Source: Pelomyxa schiedti (Eukaryota > Evosea > Pelobiontida > Pelomyxidae). Taken from it: 64,000 nt of DNA. Of the stretch, positions 54,817 to 64,000 are shown in pieces (the first letter of the stretch is position 1; every line of letters starts with the position of its first letter). The position numbers were made by a program, and so were the translations under genes. The notes beneath the pieces were generated by a model that saw only the letters and a list, made by a program, of their open reading frames with translations, had not been told where the DNA came from and made no database searches. The DNA is taken from the NCBI GenBank assembly GCA_020536535.1, contig JAHLWZ010000276.1, positions 3,575-67,574 on the forward strand. Reading direction: 5' to 3'.

Positions 54817-57476
54817 ATGAGACCACACAGGTCTCGTTTGAAATGCAAAAAGTCAACCAAAAATAGAATTTATCCTTATAACGCAGAAACACTTGGTAAA
54901 GACAACAAGAAAAAAACCTATCGGGGCGACATGGACCGACACCGTAACACCAAGAACAAGCCCCACACAAAGAAAAACAACGAGAGCGAGAGCGACAATG
55001 AGCGTGCCTGCGACGATGACACCGCGAGCGAGATACAGCCCCACAAAGACGACGACGCGGCGAGGCGCAGCGCCGCCGCCACGGATACTGAGAAAGGAGG
55101 CGCCGACAAGGAGCGTATGGCCCCGACGTCGGGGAAGGCAGTCCCCACAACAAAAACAACAAATACAACGTCCACCACATCATCAACAACAAGCACGCCG
55201 ACGCAACTACGCAAGAGCGCCACCAAGGCCGCGACGCAGCCACGCAAGTCTCACGCCCGCAGCAGCAGCGCCGCAACCAAAGTGATGACGACTACGATGA
55301 CAAAGATGAGCGCTGAAATTGCAGAGGAGCCCGACTGCTCCGGGTCCGAGCCTGAAGTCGAGACCATCTACCGTCGGGTCAAGGTTTTCCATAGACTGTG
55401 CCAGCTGATCATTGCGCCGAATCACCGGATACCAGATGGTCCGGTCTTGGAGACGGCCACTTGGGACAAATTGGTGTCTGGGATCAGGAATACCAGGGAT
55501 ATTGTCGATAACTGGGTGGCCAACACTAAGGGTGTCAACATCGCAGATGAGCTTGCACTCTGGGCCAGGGAATCTAATTACGTGCTCCCTGAGGAACTCC
55601 TCGACCACTACGCGCCCGATGTTTGGAATGGGAGGTACGCTGATCAACGTCAAACAAAAGAAGAAACTCAAGCCAAGGCACCCAAAAAAAAGACCGCGTA
55701 CAAAGCCCCCAAAGACCCTTTGCTGGTACCAACAAAAACCTCCCTTGTCCTCGAGGTAGGTATAAGGTTGCACCTTGCGGGGCTCTTCGACATCGACGCC
55801 GTACCCCAGGCAGAGCCAGCAGCACCAGCACATCGCGCCTTGGTTGAAGTTCATGATGTTGGCCCCGCCACGAGCCCTGTTATAGAGCCACCGGCAGTTC
55901 TTCCACTCAGTGATCAAGACCCACAGAGCGGCGACGCTGTGGAGAGTGTGGATGTCACTATGGAGGAGGCACAGAGTGAGGTTGTGGGTGGGAGTGGGGG
56001 AGAGAGCGAGGGCGCGGAAGCGGGGAATGTGGAGAGGATTGCACCGCCAATGCTTTCAGCAGTGGGCTCCATTCATGCCAAGGAACCAGAGGCTAATGGT
56101 TTTGCGCCGCAGCAACCTCCTATTTGGAATGCACATGCACTGCCTACAATTGATAGACGTGATATTAACTATGAGGAAAGACATCCTATTGGTGCGGGAA
56201 CCCTCGGAACAGTTTATAAAGGTACATTTCGGTTCCCATGTGACTATTACAACAACTTATATTTCCCAACAGCAACTCTTCGACAACATGTTAATACAGA
56301 CATTGCCATCAAAGTCATGAATAAGATTAGCCACAGCGAAACCACCAGGATTGCTGAGATCCTACAGTAAGCTTAACACCCTCAGATTTCGATATACTAA
56401 CAACAAGGCAGCAATTTCAATCACGAAAACATTTTGAAATTCCTTGGCATGTGCCCAGCCGTTCAATATGGCCAATTTGATTACCTTGTTTTTGAACTGA
56501 TGAAATGTAACCTGGCGACAATCTTACACTCGAATCAGGCTCAGTTGGAGTACCGCGGGAAATTACAATTGACTGCCGGAATGGTATCTCCAATTGTGGT
56601 GAAAATCTGTGTTACTAACACACATCTGTAGCTTCGTGGATTGAATTATCTACATAGCCTCCTCGTTATCCATGGGTTGATTAATAAAATAACAAATATT
56701 AGATAAGTCTTTACCTTCTTTCTAGCAACTTGAAATCAGAAAACTGTCTTGTTGATGATAACTTCGTTTTAAAAGTTTGTTGTACCTGGTACCTCCTTCC
56801 ATCATAACCCATAACTAGATCTGCGATTTCGGTTCTGGTGAAATCAGATTGAGAGATTATTACGAACTGGCTCGTACATTACCTCATACAGAATGTGCCT
56901 TCCCTCTAGTTTTAGTGACCCGCCAAACTCACAAAAAGCAATTTAGGGACAGGGGCACCAGAAGTGCCATTCAACAAACACTTTTCCTTCTCTTCTGATA
57001 TGTACGCAACCGAAATTATGTTTTCCTTTATTTCACTGACAACACCACAAAACCTCAACAAAGGTTCGACGCCGGCAGAGTAATGCACGAAATCTTTACA
57101 GAAGGGCCAGAACCAAAATTTGTGTTCAGGAAGTTTGGTTTTCTAGAAGATTTTGATTCAAAAAACCCATCTGCCCCTCCTACCTTGGTAAGTCTTCATG
57201 TATTCTGCCACGAGTAATAACAGATTCCAGAATTCCGTGGTGGAACACTGTGGCAGTGCAAACCCTTCTGTGGTGTGTTCATACACTTTCCTGTTCTTCA
57301 CTGATCCAATCCCGACAGAGGCCAGCTGTAAGGATGCACTGAGTGAAATCGAAAAGATTTTAATGTGGGTGCTGGACTCTGTAGATGTCCCAGTACCCAT
57401 GTGGACATCAATAGTTGTTCATGATGAAGGAACCTCAATAACCACTATGAGTACGAACAGCAGCACTGCCTCATGA
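54817..57476 (+). CDS. Protein kinase-like protein, predicted pseudokinase
   Basis: ATG at 54817, stop at 57476. Residues 1-180 are Lys/Asp/Glu/Ser/Thr-rich (NESESDNERACDDD). A helical domain follows (VFHRLCQLIIAPNHRIPDGP, NVWNGRY-like end near 55630), then an acidic linker. The kinase domain begins about 56160: RHPIGAGTLGTVYKGTF (G-loop), TDIAIKVMNKI (ATP Lys), NHENILKFLGMCP, FDYLVFELMKCNLATIL. The catalytic loop spans an intron and reads VIHG | NLKSENCLV, so the HRD aspartate is Asn. ICDFGSGEI retains DFG. The tail is EASCKDALSEIEKILMWVLD. HGN-type loops are usual in pseudokinases, so signalling by binding rather than phosphotransfer is inferred. Confidence 0.75.
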
Positions 57477-59034
57477 AATTCTGACACAAGATTAAAACCT
57501 TGTTGGGAAAAAAAAAGAAATAACCAATAATAGTTGCGATTATGTTTCTCACTTAAAAGAAACTAGGTGGTGCTTTTATGAACGTGGGTTTAATATTTTC
57601 CAACCAATCAATGTAGGCATGGTTGTAAGTTTAATTAATTATTAAATTGATACCAACTGTCAAGTGTCTACTGGAGTTTCACTGTAAGAGGGCAAGCTAG
57701 TGATTGTGGGAGATCTTGGTAATGTGGTACAATAATATCGCAGCATATCACAGATGCACATTCTGCATGCCATTTAAAATTAGTTTCCATTTCAAATTGA
57801 AACTAGGGTTCGGGGCTCCCACAGGTCCTATGAAAGGAAAAAAAGTGGTGGTCAAAGCACAGTAGCAAATGGGATTCGAAAATGTTGCTTTGAAGAAGAT
57901 GAAGTGAGGGAGACCACAAGACGATATACGAACCTGTCTTTGCCTTTCTGAGTTGTTTAGACACGCATGCGCACACGCAGCACACACAGGGGAATGAGAA
58001 TGATGATACCTGCTTGCTCTTGGCTCCGCTTCCGCATCTGCATTTGCGGCCGTACCACTCGGCCTACACCACTCACCTTCTGCGTCCTACGCACCTCAAC
58101 AACCCCGATGTGCGTCAGACACAGCGGCATTACACCAGGCGCCGTTCACGGACTGCGAGAATGTTGATTCCGTACCGTACAACGCATCACCGAAAGATTG
58201 ACGCAGCTGGATACTCTGCTGTGTAGAAGTAGAACGTTGTGGTGTTGCTTGATGGCCTGCTGGTCAGACTGTACTCACTATCCCATAAGTACATCTCATA
58301 AAAAAATCGGAGGTCCTTCTGGTGACCCTCTGCAGATCAAAACTGGGAAGCATACTCCCCCAAACTTAAGGTTTCAATGTACATTGCATTGAAATGATGT
58401 AAGACCACTTCTTTGGCATTTATTCAGTGTCTCAATGACTCTTGGCAAAAAATCTGTACCAAACACACAGGAGGTTTTTGAAAAAATAAACACCATCAGT
58501 ATTTTTAGCAGTAGTAACAGGGTACTATCTCATCCAGGCACAGTGCAAACGGGAAAAGCTAGCCCGAGGGCGGCTTGGATATCCCTGGAACTGGGGGCTA
58601 TCTCATCCAGGCTGGTTACACCGATGGACAAAAGGAAGGAAGCGGCTCGGTTCCTTCGCAGTGGATCTTCTTAGCAGAAAAAAAGGCTGCCGTGCTGAAC
58701 CAAGTGAACGGTGACAGTGCAAACGGGAAAAGCTAGCCCGAGGGCGCCTTGGATATCCCTGGCCATACCTCACCCATGTATGCAGTCCTGCCTGTTACTA
58801 CAGGCTGTACTGTACAGGACAGTTACCGTGATGGACAAGAGGAAGGAAACAATTCTCATCCTTTGTAGTGCCAAAAAACAACCCTCAACCACAGCAACCA
58901 AAGCAGACTGTGACACAGTGTTTTATTCAGAGTTTCACCACTACAACAATTGACCCTGATTGATAAAGGGCAGCAAGCAGCTAAGAGATTTAGTCTGTAG
59001 GGATGAAGGGGTGTAGTGTACCCTGGTGAGTCCA
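57477..59034. other. Gene-poor stretch between the pseudokinase gene and the short transposon
   Basis: About 1.5 kb. Short frames near 57750-58260 on both strands have no recognisable domain. From 58525 to 58870 the DNA is made of nested direct repeats (listed separately). No gene is supported. Confidence 0.4.
58525..58870 (+). repeat. Nested direct repeats
   Basis: A 48-bp unit starting CAGTGCAAACGGGAAAAGCT occurs at 58541-58588 and again at 58715-58762 with one mismatch (offset 174 bp). CTATCTCATCCAGGC occurs at 58525 and 58598. GATGGACAARAGGAAGGAA occurs at 58623 and 58830. The order suggests a duplicated and then diverged block just outside the transposon's left end. Confidence 0.8.
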
Positions 59035-59072
59035 CATATCTGGATCAGTGGGCGGTGATTTTTTTCCCTATC

Positions 59073-59142
59073 AAAAAGTGTATCATCACCGCCCAAAATC
59101 ACCACCCGGGCGGTGATTTTGGGCGGTGATGATACACTTTTT
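59073..59142. repeat. 70-bp subterminal palindrome
   Basis: Two 35-bp arms, AAAAAGTGTATCATCACCGC... and its reverse complement, meet at CCCGGG (59105-59110) with one mismatch. It contains four GGGCGGTGAT-type motifs. The larger copy (12379-12440) has lost part of the left arm, so the present form or its loss is recent. It may be a transposase-binding or hairpin-forming site. Confidence 0.85.
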
Positions 59143-59559
59143 GCAGTCAAATCAGATCACCGCCCCAGGCGGTGGTCAAGCACATAAGCCAGTCAGTAAA
59201 ATCACTGCCCTGGGTTTAACCAAAAGAAAAAAACTTTTTTTTAGGTTGTTCTTAATCTAACTCAATATTTAACAGTGCTGAGGGGTTAAGCTTTGGGCTA
59301 AACAAGGAGTACAAAGCTAACATGTTGTTCCTTGTGGTGTTCCACCTTTGGTGTATGTCATCTATTGCAATACAGTGCTCAAGGCTATTGTACCAAACTA
59401 GAACTTTGCTCATTGGTGTGACATGGGTTGTCCTGACTTACAGAGTCACTTGCACAAAGAGAAGGAGTATCTTCATTCAAAAAGTCTTCTGGTAACTGAA
59501 CATCAACCACCTGTTTCAAATTTACCATCAATTTATTGGAGAAAGAATTAGACAAGTGC

Positions 59560-59695
59560 AGCAACAGGTGCAGCGACGGGTGTGGTGATGGATGTGACGA
59601 CGGGTGTGGTGACGGGTGCGGCAATGGGTGCGGCGACGGGTGTGGCGATGGGTGTGGTGATGGTTGTGGCGACGGTTGTGGCGATGGGTGCAAGG
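59560..59695 (+). repeat. 12-bp-period minisatellite inside the element, first tract
   Basis: Degenerate repeats of GGTGTGGCGACG type. On the minus strand they encode Pro-Ser-Pro-His or Ala-Pro-Val-Thr runs. A similar tract in opposite orientation lies at 60165-60365 (CCGCCATCGTCG units). The two may pair with each other. Confidence 0.75.
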
Positions 59696-60164
59696 TTTAC
59701 CTCTTTGTATTTTTCAATTGAATTCACAGACAGCAAAGAAGAACTTGATGAGTTTCTATCACCAGAGTTGTCACTATCAACATTTATGACATCTACACAA
59801 CATTAATATATTAAAATCAAGGCTGCATTACCATCATCTTCTGATGAAAAGGCTTCATCATCCAAGCTGGAAACAGGGTAATCCCTTGGTGATCCAAAAT
59901 GTTGAAGTGAGGTTGAGGGTGCATGTCTATGTGGTACACGAAGAGCATGTGAATGTTTAGGTTTTTTAGGTTCTGGTGGCTGAATTGATTTTGAAGATTT
60001 GGGTTTTTTGGTTTTATATTTTGAAGGTTTTTTTTGTTGATTTTGGGGGTATGTTTCTTTTTGGTTGAGAGGAAGCAGGTGCTGCTGATTGTTTGTTAGC
60101 TAAAGGGGACAACACTGTAGTAGTGTGTGTGGCACCTGTTGGTAGCAATCCAGTTGAAGTACCC

Positions 60165-60365
60165 TTTGTTGCACCCATCCTCACCACACCCGTCGCCACA
60201 GTTGTCGCCGCACCTGTTGCCGCCATCGTCGCCGCCATCGTCGCCGCCACCGTTGCCACCATCGTCGCCGCCATCGTCGCCGCACCCGTCGCCACCATCG
60301 TCGCCGCACCCGTCGCTGCCATCGTCGCCGCACTCGTCACCACACCTGTCGCTGCACTTGTCACC
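60165..60365 (-). repeat. 12-bp-period minisatellite inside the element, second tract (inverted)
   Basis: Units such as GTCGCCGCCATC and GTCGCCGCACCC repeat about 15 times, inverted relative to the tract at 59560. The coding frame on the minus strand gives Gly/Ala/Thr-rich sequence, which was probably the N-terminus of the full-length transposon protein. Confidence 0.75.
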
Positions 60366-60867
60366 AATGTTGTAGCTCCCCCCATGGCAGCCACCACACA
60401 TTTCGCTGCCGCACCAGTCGCCACCACGCCAGTCCCTGCCCCACTGAAAGCACTCACCACATTTGTTGCCCCTGTTGTCACCACCATTGTTCCCCCTGTT
60501 GCTGCCGTAGTCACCCCATCGTCCCACCCAACAACGCACTTGTCACCACACTTGGAGGCACAAATAACGACGTTCCTGTGTCTACCTCAGTTGTTGCTCT
60601 CGTTGGTTTATTGCGTCCCATCACTATGCAACAACCAATTTTTTTTTTCTTGTCTTTACAGGAACTTGATCGGGAAAAAAAATCACCGCCCATTGATCCA
60701 GATATGCAGTTCTGGGTTGGGGTGACTTCGACTGTGATTGGTCACTGGGTTGGGTGGGACCCCACAAGTACTAGGTGCACCTCTAGCTGAAAGATAGCAG
60801 TTTTGGCTGGTAGCACTGATGACCAGCGTTTCGATTCTCTGGAACAATCAATCATTCACCAAGCTCG

Positions 60868-63512
60868 ATGATGCAACCTTCGAGGGGAAGTCCATGGGAC
60901 ATGAAGTGCTCGAGGGAGGACTGCCCCGAGTGTGTGTCCAAGTTGCCGGTAGCAAAACAGCGCCTGGTGCTCGGTCCACTGTTCAAAAGGTACTGGTGCC
61001 ACTACCCAACTGCCACTATTATGGGAGGACCAAGTACCATGGAGTCGGTGACGCCAATCGTTTCATTGTGTTAGTGTTACGGTTTGTTTGTTTTTTGTTT
61101 GTTTGTTATGATCCAATTACATCCACAATTTAAAAAAATGCAGGTGGACATGTGAACCTGTACCTGATGACGACCGCGAAGTACTCGACATGTGTGTACT
61201 TATATTTTGCGAATTCTCATTGTGGGACTGATTATATTGACTTGGTAACCTTTACTTGTATTCAATTAAAAAGGTACATCGATGGCCTTGCTACGACTTT
61301 GTTCTACTGTCAGCAACGCAAAACTCCCTGCCAAATTGCGAGAATCTACGTTGAATGTGGAATTTTACCTGTTCTTTGCAAGTATTTCTGCTTTTTACAT
61401 GTAAACCCACAACCAATAGTTGTTGATTTCTGTAAAAAGGTTTGCACAAAGTACGCAGCAGGAATATGTTCCACAAAATTGTTTCAAAATTCTGTTTCGG
61501 CTCATTAACCAGAACCTCCTGAACCAACGTGAACTTCTTGAGCTTCTGGGTCCGCTGAGGGTTTTGCGGTTATGTGAGGAACGCATTACAGGCCCCGGAT
61601 CCTTGACCCGAAATGCTGCAGCATGCCTCGCACGACAGCTGTGCAGTTTATCCATCACTTCTGAGAAGTGCAATAATGAAAGTTACAGGTGTGCCCCTAC
61701 TTTACCAAATAAACACCCCATAACAAACTTACTTATATAAAGACCGGAGTTGGTTGTTGCTCTTGTTCAACAAATTCAGAGGGAGACCATTCCTTTTCTG
61801 AGGGGTGAACTCATTGATGGAGAATATAACTGGGAGGTAATCTCTCCGCACCCAACACGGATTACCTTATACTCTCCCTACAGTTGCATGAATTTTACCG
61901 GGACTTGCCAAAGGAACATTATGAAGCTTACCTTCCGCGGTACATGTGCATGCAACATGAAATTTACGCTTTGACCTGGATTCCTATCTTCACGGAAAAA
62001 TCTAAAGACTCGAACTGGCTGGTATGTACACAACAAATCGTGCCAGTTTCTGAGTTTTCCAAGATGGAGATGGTGAATCGGTTTCCCAACGTCATTTCCG
62101 ACTTTCTTACTTGTGCTGCATGTCTTCCGTTTCCAGCATATGCAGAATCTTTCCAGCAGCGCAATGCCCTCTATGCCTTGAAAGTGCTTTTGAACATGAG
62201 AATTATACACATTCCAATATTGCACAGCACGGACACAGATGCTTTGTGTACCTACAATGTATGTTTCCGTTCCTACCTTTCATCTGACAAAAATTTTGTA
62301 ATTGCAGGTGTTCTCCAAATGCCCAGACATTGTTGATCGGCTTGTTACCTTCTTGTGTCAGCTTGTTGCGTTGCTTCGTTCTGGTAACCTTTCCTTCAAT
62401 TGAATATGCTCGTGTTTGATTTTCCGTTCTTCAACTGTAGGTTTAAAGGTTCACATCAATACACTCTTCTCACAGCTCGATCAGGTTCCAAAAACTCCCT
62501 ACAATTCATTAACGTTTGATAGTTCCACCCCCAAATCCCCCCAACAGCTGAGGATATTGATCTTGCCGTAACAGATGTTGAAGATGAAGTCACTGAAACA
62601 ATGTCCTGTCTATGTAGATTGTCGGCAGTTGCGGTGCGTTCCTTCCCATGATACTTCCCATGACCAACAATCCAATTTACCAGGACATCCTACCGGCATT
62701 CGTAACACACAAAGCAATTTTCGAAGATATTGTTCAACTTTGCATTGAAAACCAGGTTCTTGTTCTGCCTCTGGATTTCTGCCCTGACCGCAATTTCATT
62801 CTCCCTTTCCCGACATACAGGCAGCACCCAACTTCTTGTTTGCAGTCATAGATGGATATGAGAGACCGTTTTACCCTTGCGTGGTTTCATCAGCTTTAAT
62901 CATTCTTGGAAGGCTTTGTTCTTTTGCCGGTATGCAATGCTCCTCTGGTTCCCAACTTGAAACCGCCTCACAGGTTGCACAACAGTAGTACCAAAGGATG
63001 TTGCAAGGCAACTGAACAGCAAGACTCGGTCCAATTGCTCCCATGGGATAAAGAAGAAGGGATTCTCAACCTTTGTCTTGGTATCAAAAATCAAACTGCG
63101 TGGTGTTAAAGTTCCTTACCCAACATTCAGGTAGAAAATCTTTGGTTTCCAGACACCACTCCCTATAGTATTGATAAATTCGCATCATCCAACTTCAAGG
63201 TATTTTCACCTTTTGTCCCCCTTCACAATCCCAACACAAAATCGCATCTTCTTCACGCGGCTAACACACAAACAGGAGTGCGGGTGGTGCGGAAAGCCTA
63301 TGCAGAGCCTCAGGTGCACAAGGTGCACAACAACATACTACTGCAACCAAGTGTGTCAGAAGAAAGACTGGCCTCACCACAAGGCATCATGCCGCCCCCC
63401 ATCAAAGCCATCACCACCACCATCAACAACAGCAACACAATCGCAAACAACAACAACAACCACAACAACACAAACACCCCCACCACCCAACAACAACAAC
63501 AACAACACCTAA
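60868..63512 (+). CDS. MYND zinc-finger protein, copy 2
   Basis: The likely start is the ATG at 60868 (MMQPSRGSPWDMKCSREDCP); the stop is at 63512. Collinear with copy 1: CPECVSKLPVAKQRLVLGPL, WTCEPVPDDDREVLDM, RIYVECGILPVLCKYF, LLGPLRVLRLCEERITGPGS, CARQLCSLSITSEKC-like end, FSKCPDIVDRLVTFLCQLV, PAFVTHKAIFEDIVQLCIEN. The MYND finger ECGWCGKPMQSLRCTRC ... YYCNQVCQKKDWPHHKASC is complete, followed by a Pro/Ser/Thr/Asn tail ending in Asn repeats. An exon near 61380-61440 has picked up sequence not seen in copy 1 (CFLHVNPQPIVVDFC), or an intron there differs. It starts 161 bp beyond the transposon's right end. Confidence 0.75.
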
Positions 63513-63733
63513 CGGGCAAGTTAATCCTTCGCTCTTTCAGTCAGAGACCTTTGATCGGGGATCGGCTAAATCTAAATCTAATCTAATGTCTAAGCAACTG
63601 TGGAGTATTCACCCTGACGCACGGGGAAGATTCAAGTTTTTCATTATTAAAAAAAACTCAAGCTCGCTCGTCGCGTTTCGTGTCGCTCAACCGCGTTGCT
63701 TATTTTTCTGTTTGCGCTTTGCACATTTGACAA

Positions 63734-64000
63734 ATGGCCAAGGTGTTTATTTAGTGGTTTTTTTTTTTGTTGGTTGTTTGTGTTTTTTTTCTTAAAAATG
63801 CGGTAGGTGTTCGTTGGGAACCTTTCGTTCAAGACGCGCGATGAAAGCCTTATTGCTGCTTTCAGCCGCTTTGGAAAAGTGTAAGTGAACCGACTAATTT
63901 TAACATTAACTTGAAATACAAACATTCCACAACCTAAAACATACACTCAAATTCACGATTGCGTTACAGCATGACCGCCAACGTCATTGCTGACGGCACT
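63734..64000 (+). CDS. RNA recognition motif protein, N-terminal part
   Basis: ATG at 63734; exon 1 is only nine bases (MAK, 63734-63742). Intron 63743-63806 (64 nt), exon 2 63807-63880, intron 63881-63969, exon 3 from 63970 running off the right edge. The spliced start is MAK-VFVGNLSFKTRDESLIAA then FSRFGKVMTANVIADGT. VFVGNLSF is RNP2 and the beta1-alpha1-beta2 layout is that of an RRM. RNP1 lies beyond the window. Likely an RNA-binding protein; nothing more specific can be said. Confidence 0.85.

Larger units (their letters stand above)
59035..60706. mobile_element. Non-autonomous deletion derivative of the transposon at 12344
   Basis: Complete 1,672-bp element with ~34-bp terminal inverted repeats: left CATATCTGGATCAGTGGGCG..., right end the inverse at 60672-60706 with one substitution and a one-base T-run difference. 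Its left 490 bp are collinear with the larger copy except for three internal deletions, matching copy-1 bases 12577-12780 (204 bp), 12863-15301 (2,439 bp) and 15341-15411 (71 bp). These remove nearly all of the transposase. The right half shows sequence that the gap hides in copy 1: a 12-bp-period tract (59560-59695), an acidic coding piece and a second inverted 12-bp-period tract (60165-60365). No clear target-site duplication could be read. Confidence 0.88.

Noticed and set aside
57750-58260. Possible small ribosomal-protein-like gene on either strand
   Set aside because: Basic residues come from GC-rich composition; no ribosomal protein alignment could be sustained and no exon structure was evident.
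59560-60365. CRISPR-like or coding significance of the 12-bp-period tracts
   Set aside because: There are no conserved repeat/spacer units; the tracts are degenerate minisatellites inside a eukaryotic transposon.

Overview
This is eukaryotic nuclear DNA from a protist. Genes are dense on both strands, most are broken by GT-AG introns of roughly 40-90 nt, intergenic gaps are often under 300 bp, and proteins carry long Ser/Thr/Pro/His/Asn low-complexity tracts. Rho GTPase, RhoGEF/RhoGAP, MYND, kelch/F-box, Sec61-gamma, eIF3i and TRAPP genes point to an amoeba-like unicell. A NifS-like aminotransferase, a bacterial-type homospermidine synthase and a tandem family of ankyrin-like proteins would suit an anaerobic Archamoeba such as Pelomyxa. 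That assignment is an inference, not something the sequence proves.

Layout. 1-6.6 kb: a left-edge partial gene, an uncharacterised beta-rich protein gene, a ~2.4 kb block bracketed by two inverted copies of a 19-bp-period repeat, and the first ankyrin-like gene. 6.8-12.2 kb (minus): a Rho-type GTPase that appears fused to kelch repeats and an F-box, then a coiled-coil protein. 12.3-15.5 kb: the left part of a large DNA transposon with a spliced transposase gene, ending at a 100-N gap; beyond the gap is the first exon of a 3-hydroxyacyl-CoA dehydrogenase. 15.9-25.4 kb (minus): an unknown protein, a GPI ethanolamine-phosphate transferase, a cysteine-desulfurase-like PLP enzyme, homospermidine synthase and Sec61-gamma. 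25.7-31.5 kb (plus): a large protein kinase with a propeller-like C-terminus. 31.9-34.3 kb: a small membrane protein and eIF3i, divergently arranged. 34.5-39.4 kb (minus): an IQ-DH-PH-RhoGAP regulator. 39.6-46.6 kb (minus): three tandem ankyrin-like paralogues 47 bp apart, the most downstream carrying a frameshift. 46.7-50.6 kb (minus): an SH3-SH3-proline-rich protein ending in a glutaminase-like domain without its catalytic residues, divergent from a TRAPPC2L gene 87 bp away. 51.5-53.9 kb and 60.9-63.5 kb: two MYND zinc-finger paralogues made by segmental duplication, flanking a predicted pseudokinase gene, a repeat patch and a 1.67-kb deletion derivative of the same transposon. 63.7 kb to the end: the first exons of an RRM protein.

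Themes. Several genes concern Rho/actin signalling and membrane traffic (GTPase fusion, RhoGEF-GAP, SH3 protein, TRAPPC2L, Sec61-gamma, GPI anchor synthesis). Three proteins look like repurposed enzyme folds: the glutaminase-like domain, the pseudokinase and the NifS-like protein. Exon joins were made by eye from frame, splice dinucleotides and remembered family motifs, so internal boundaries are approximate unless stated.
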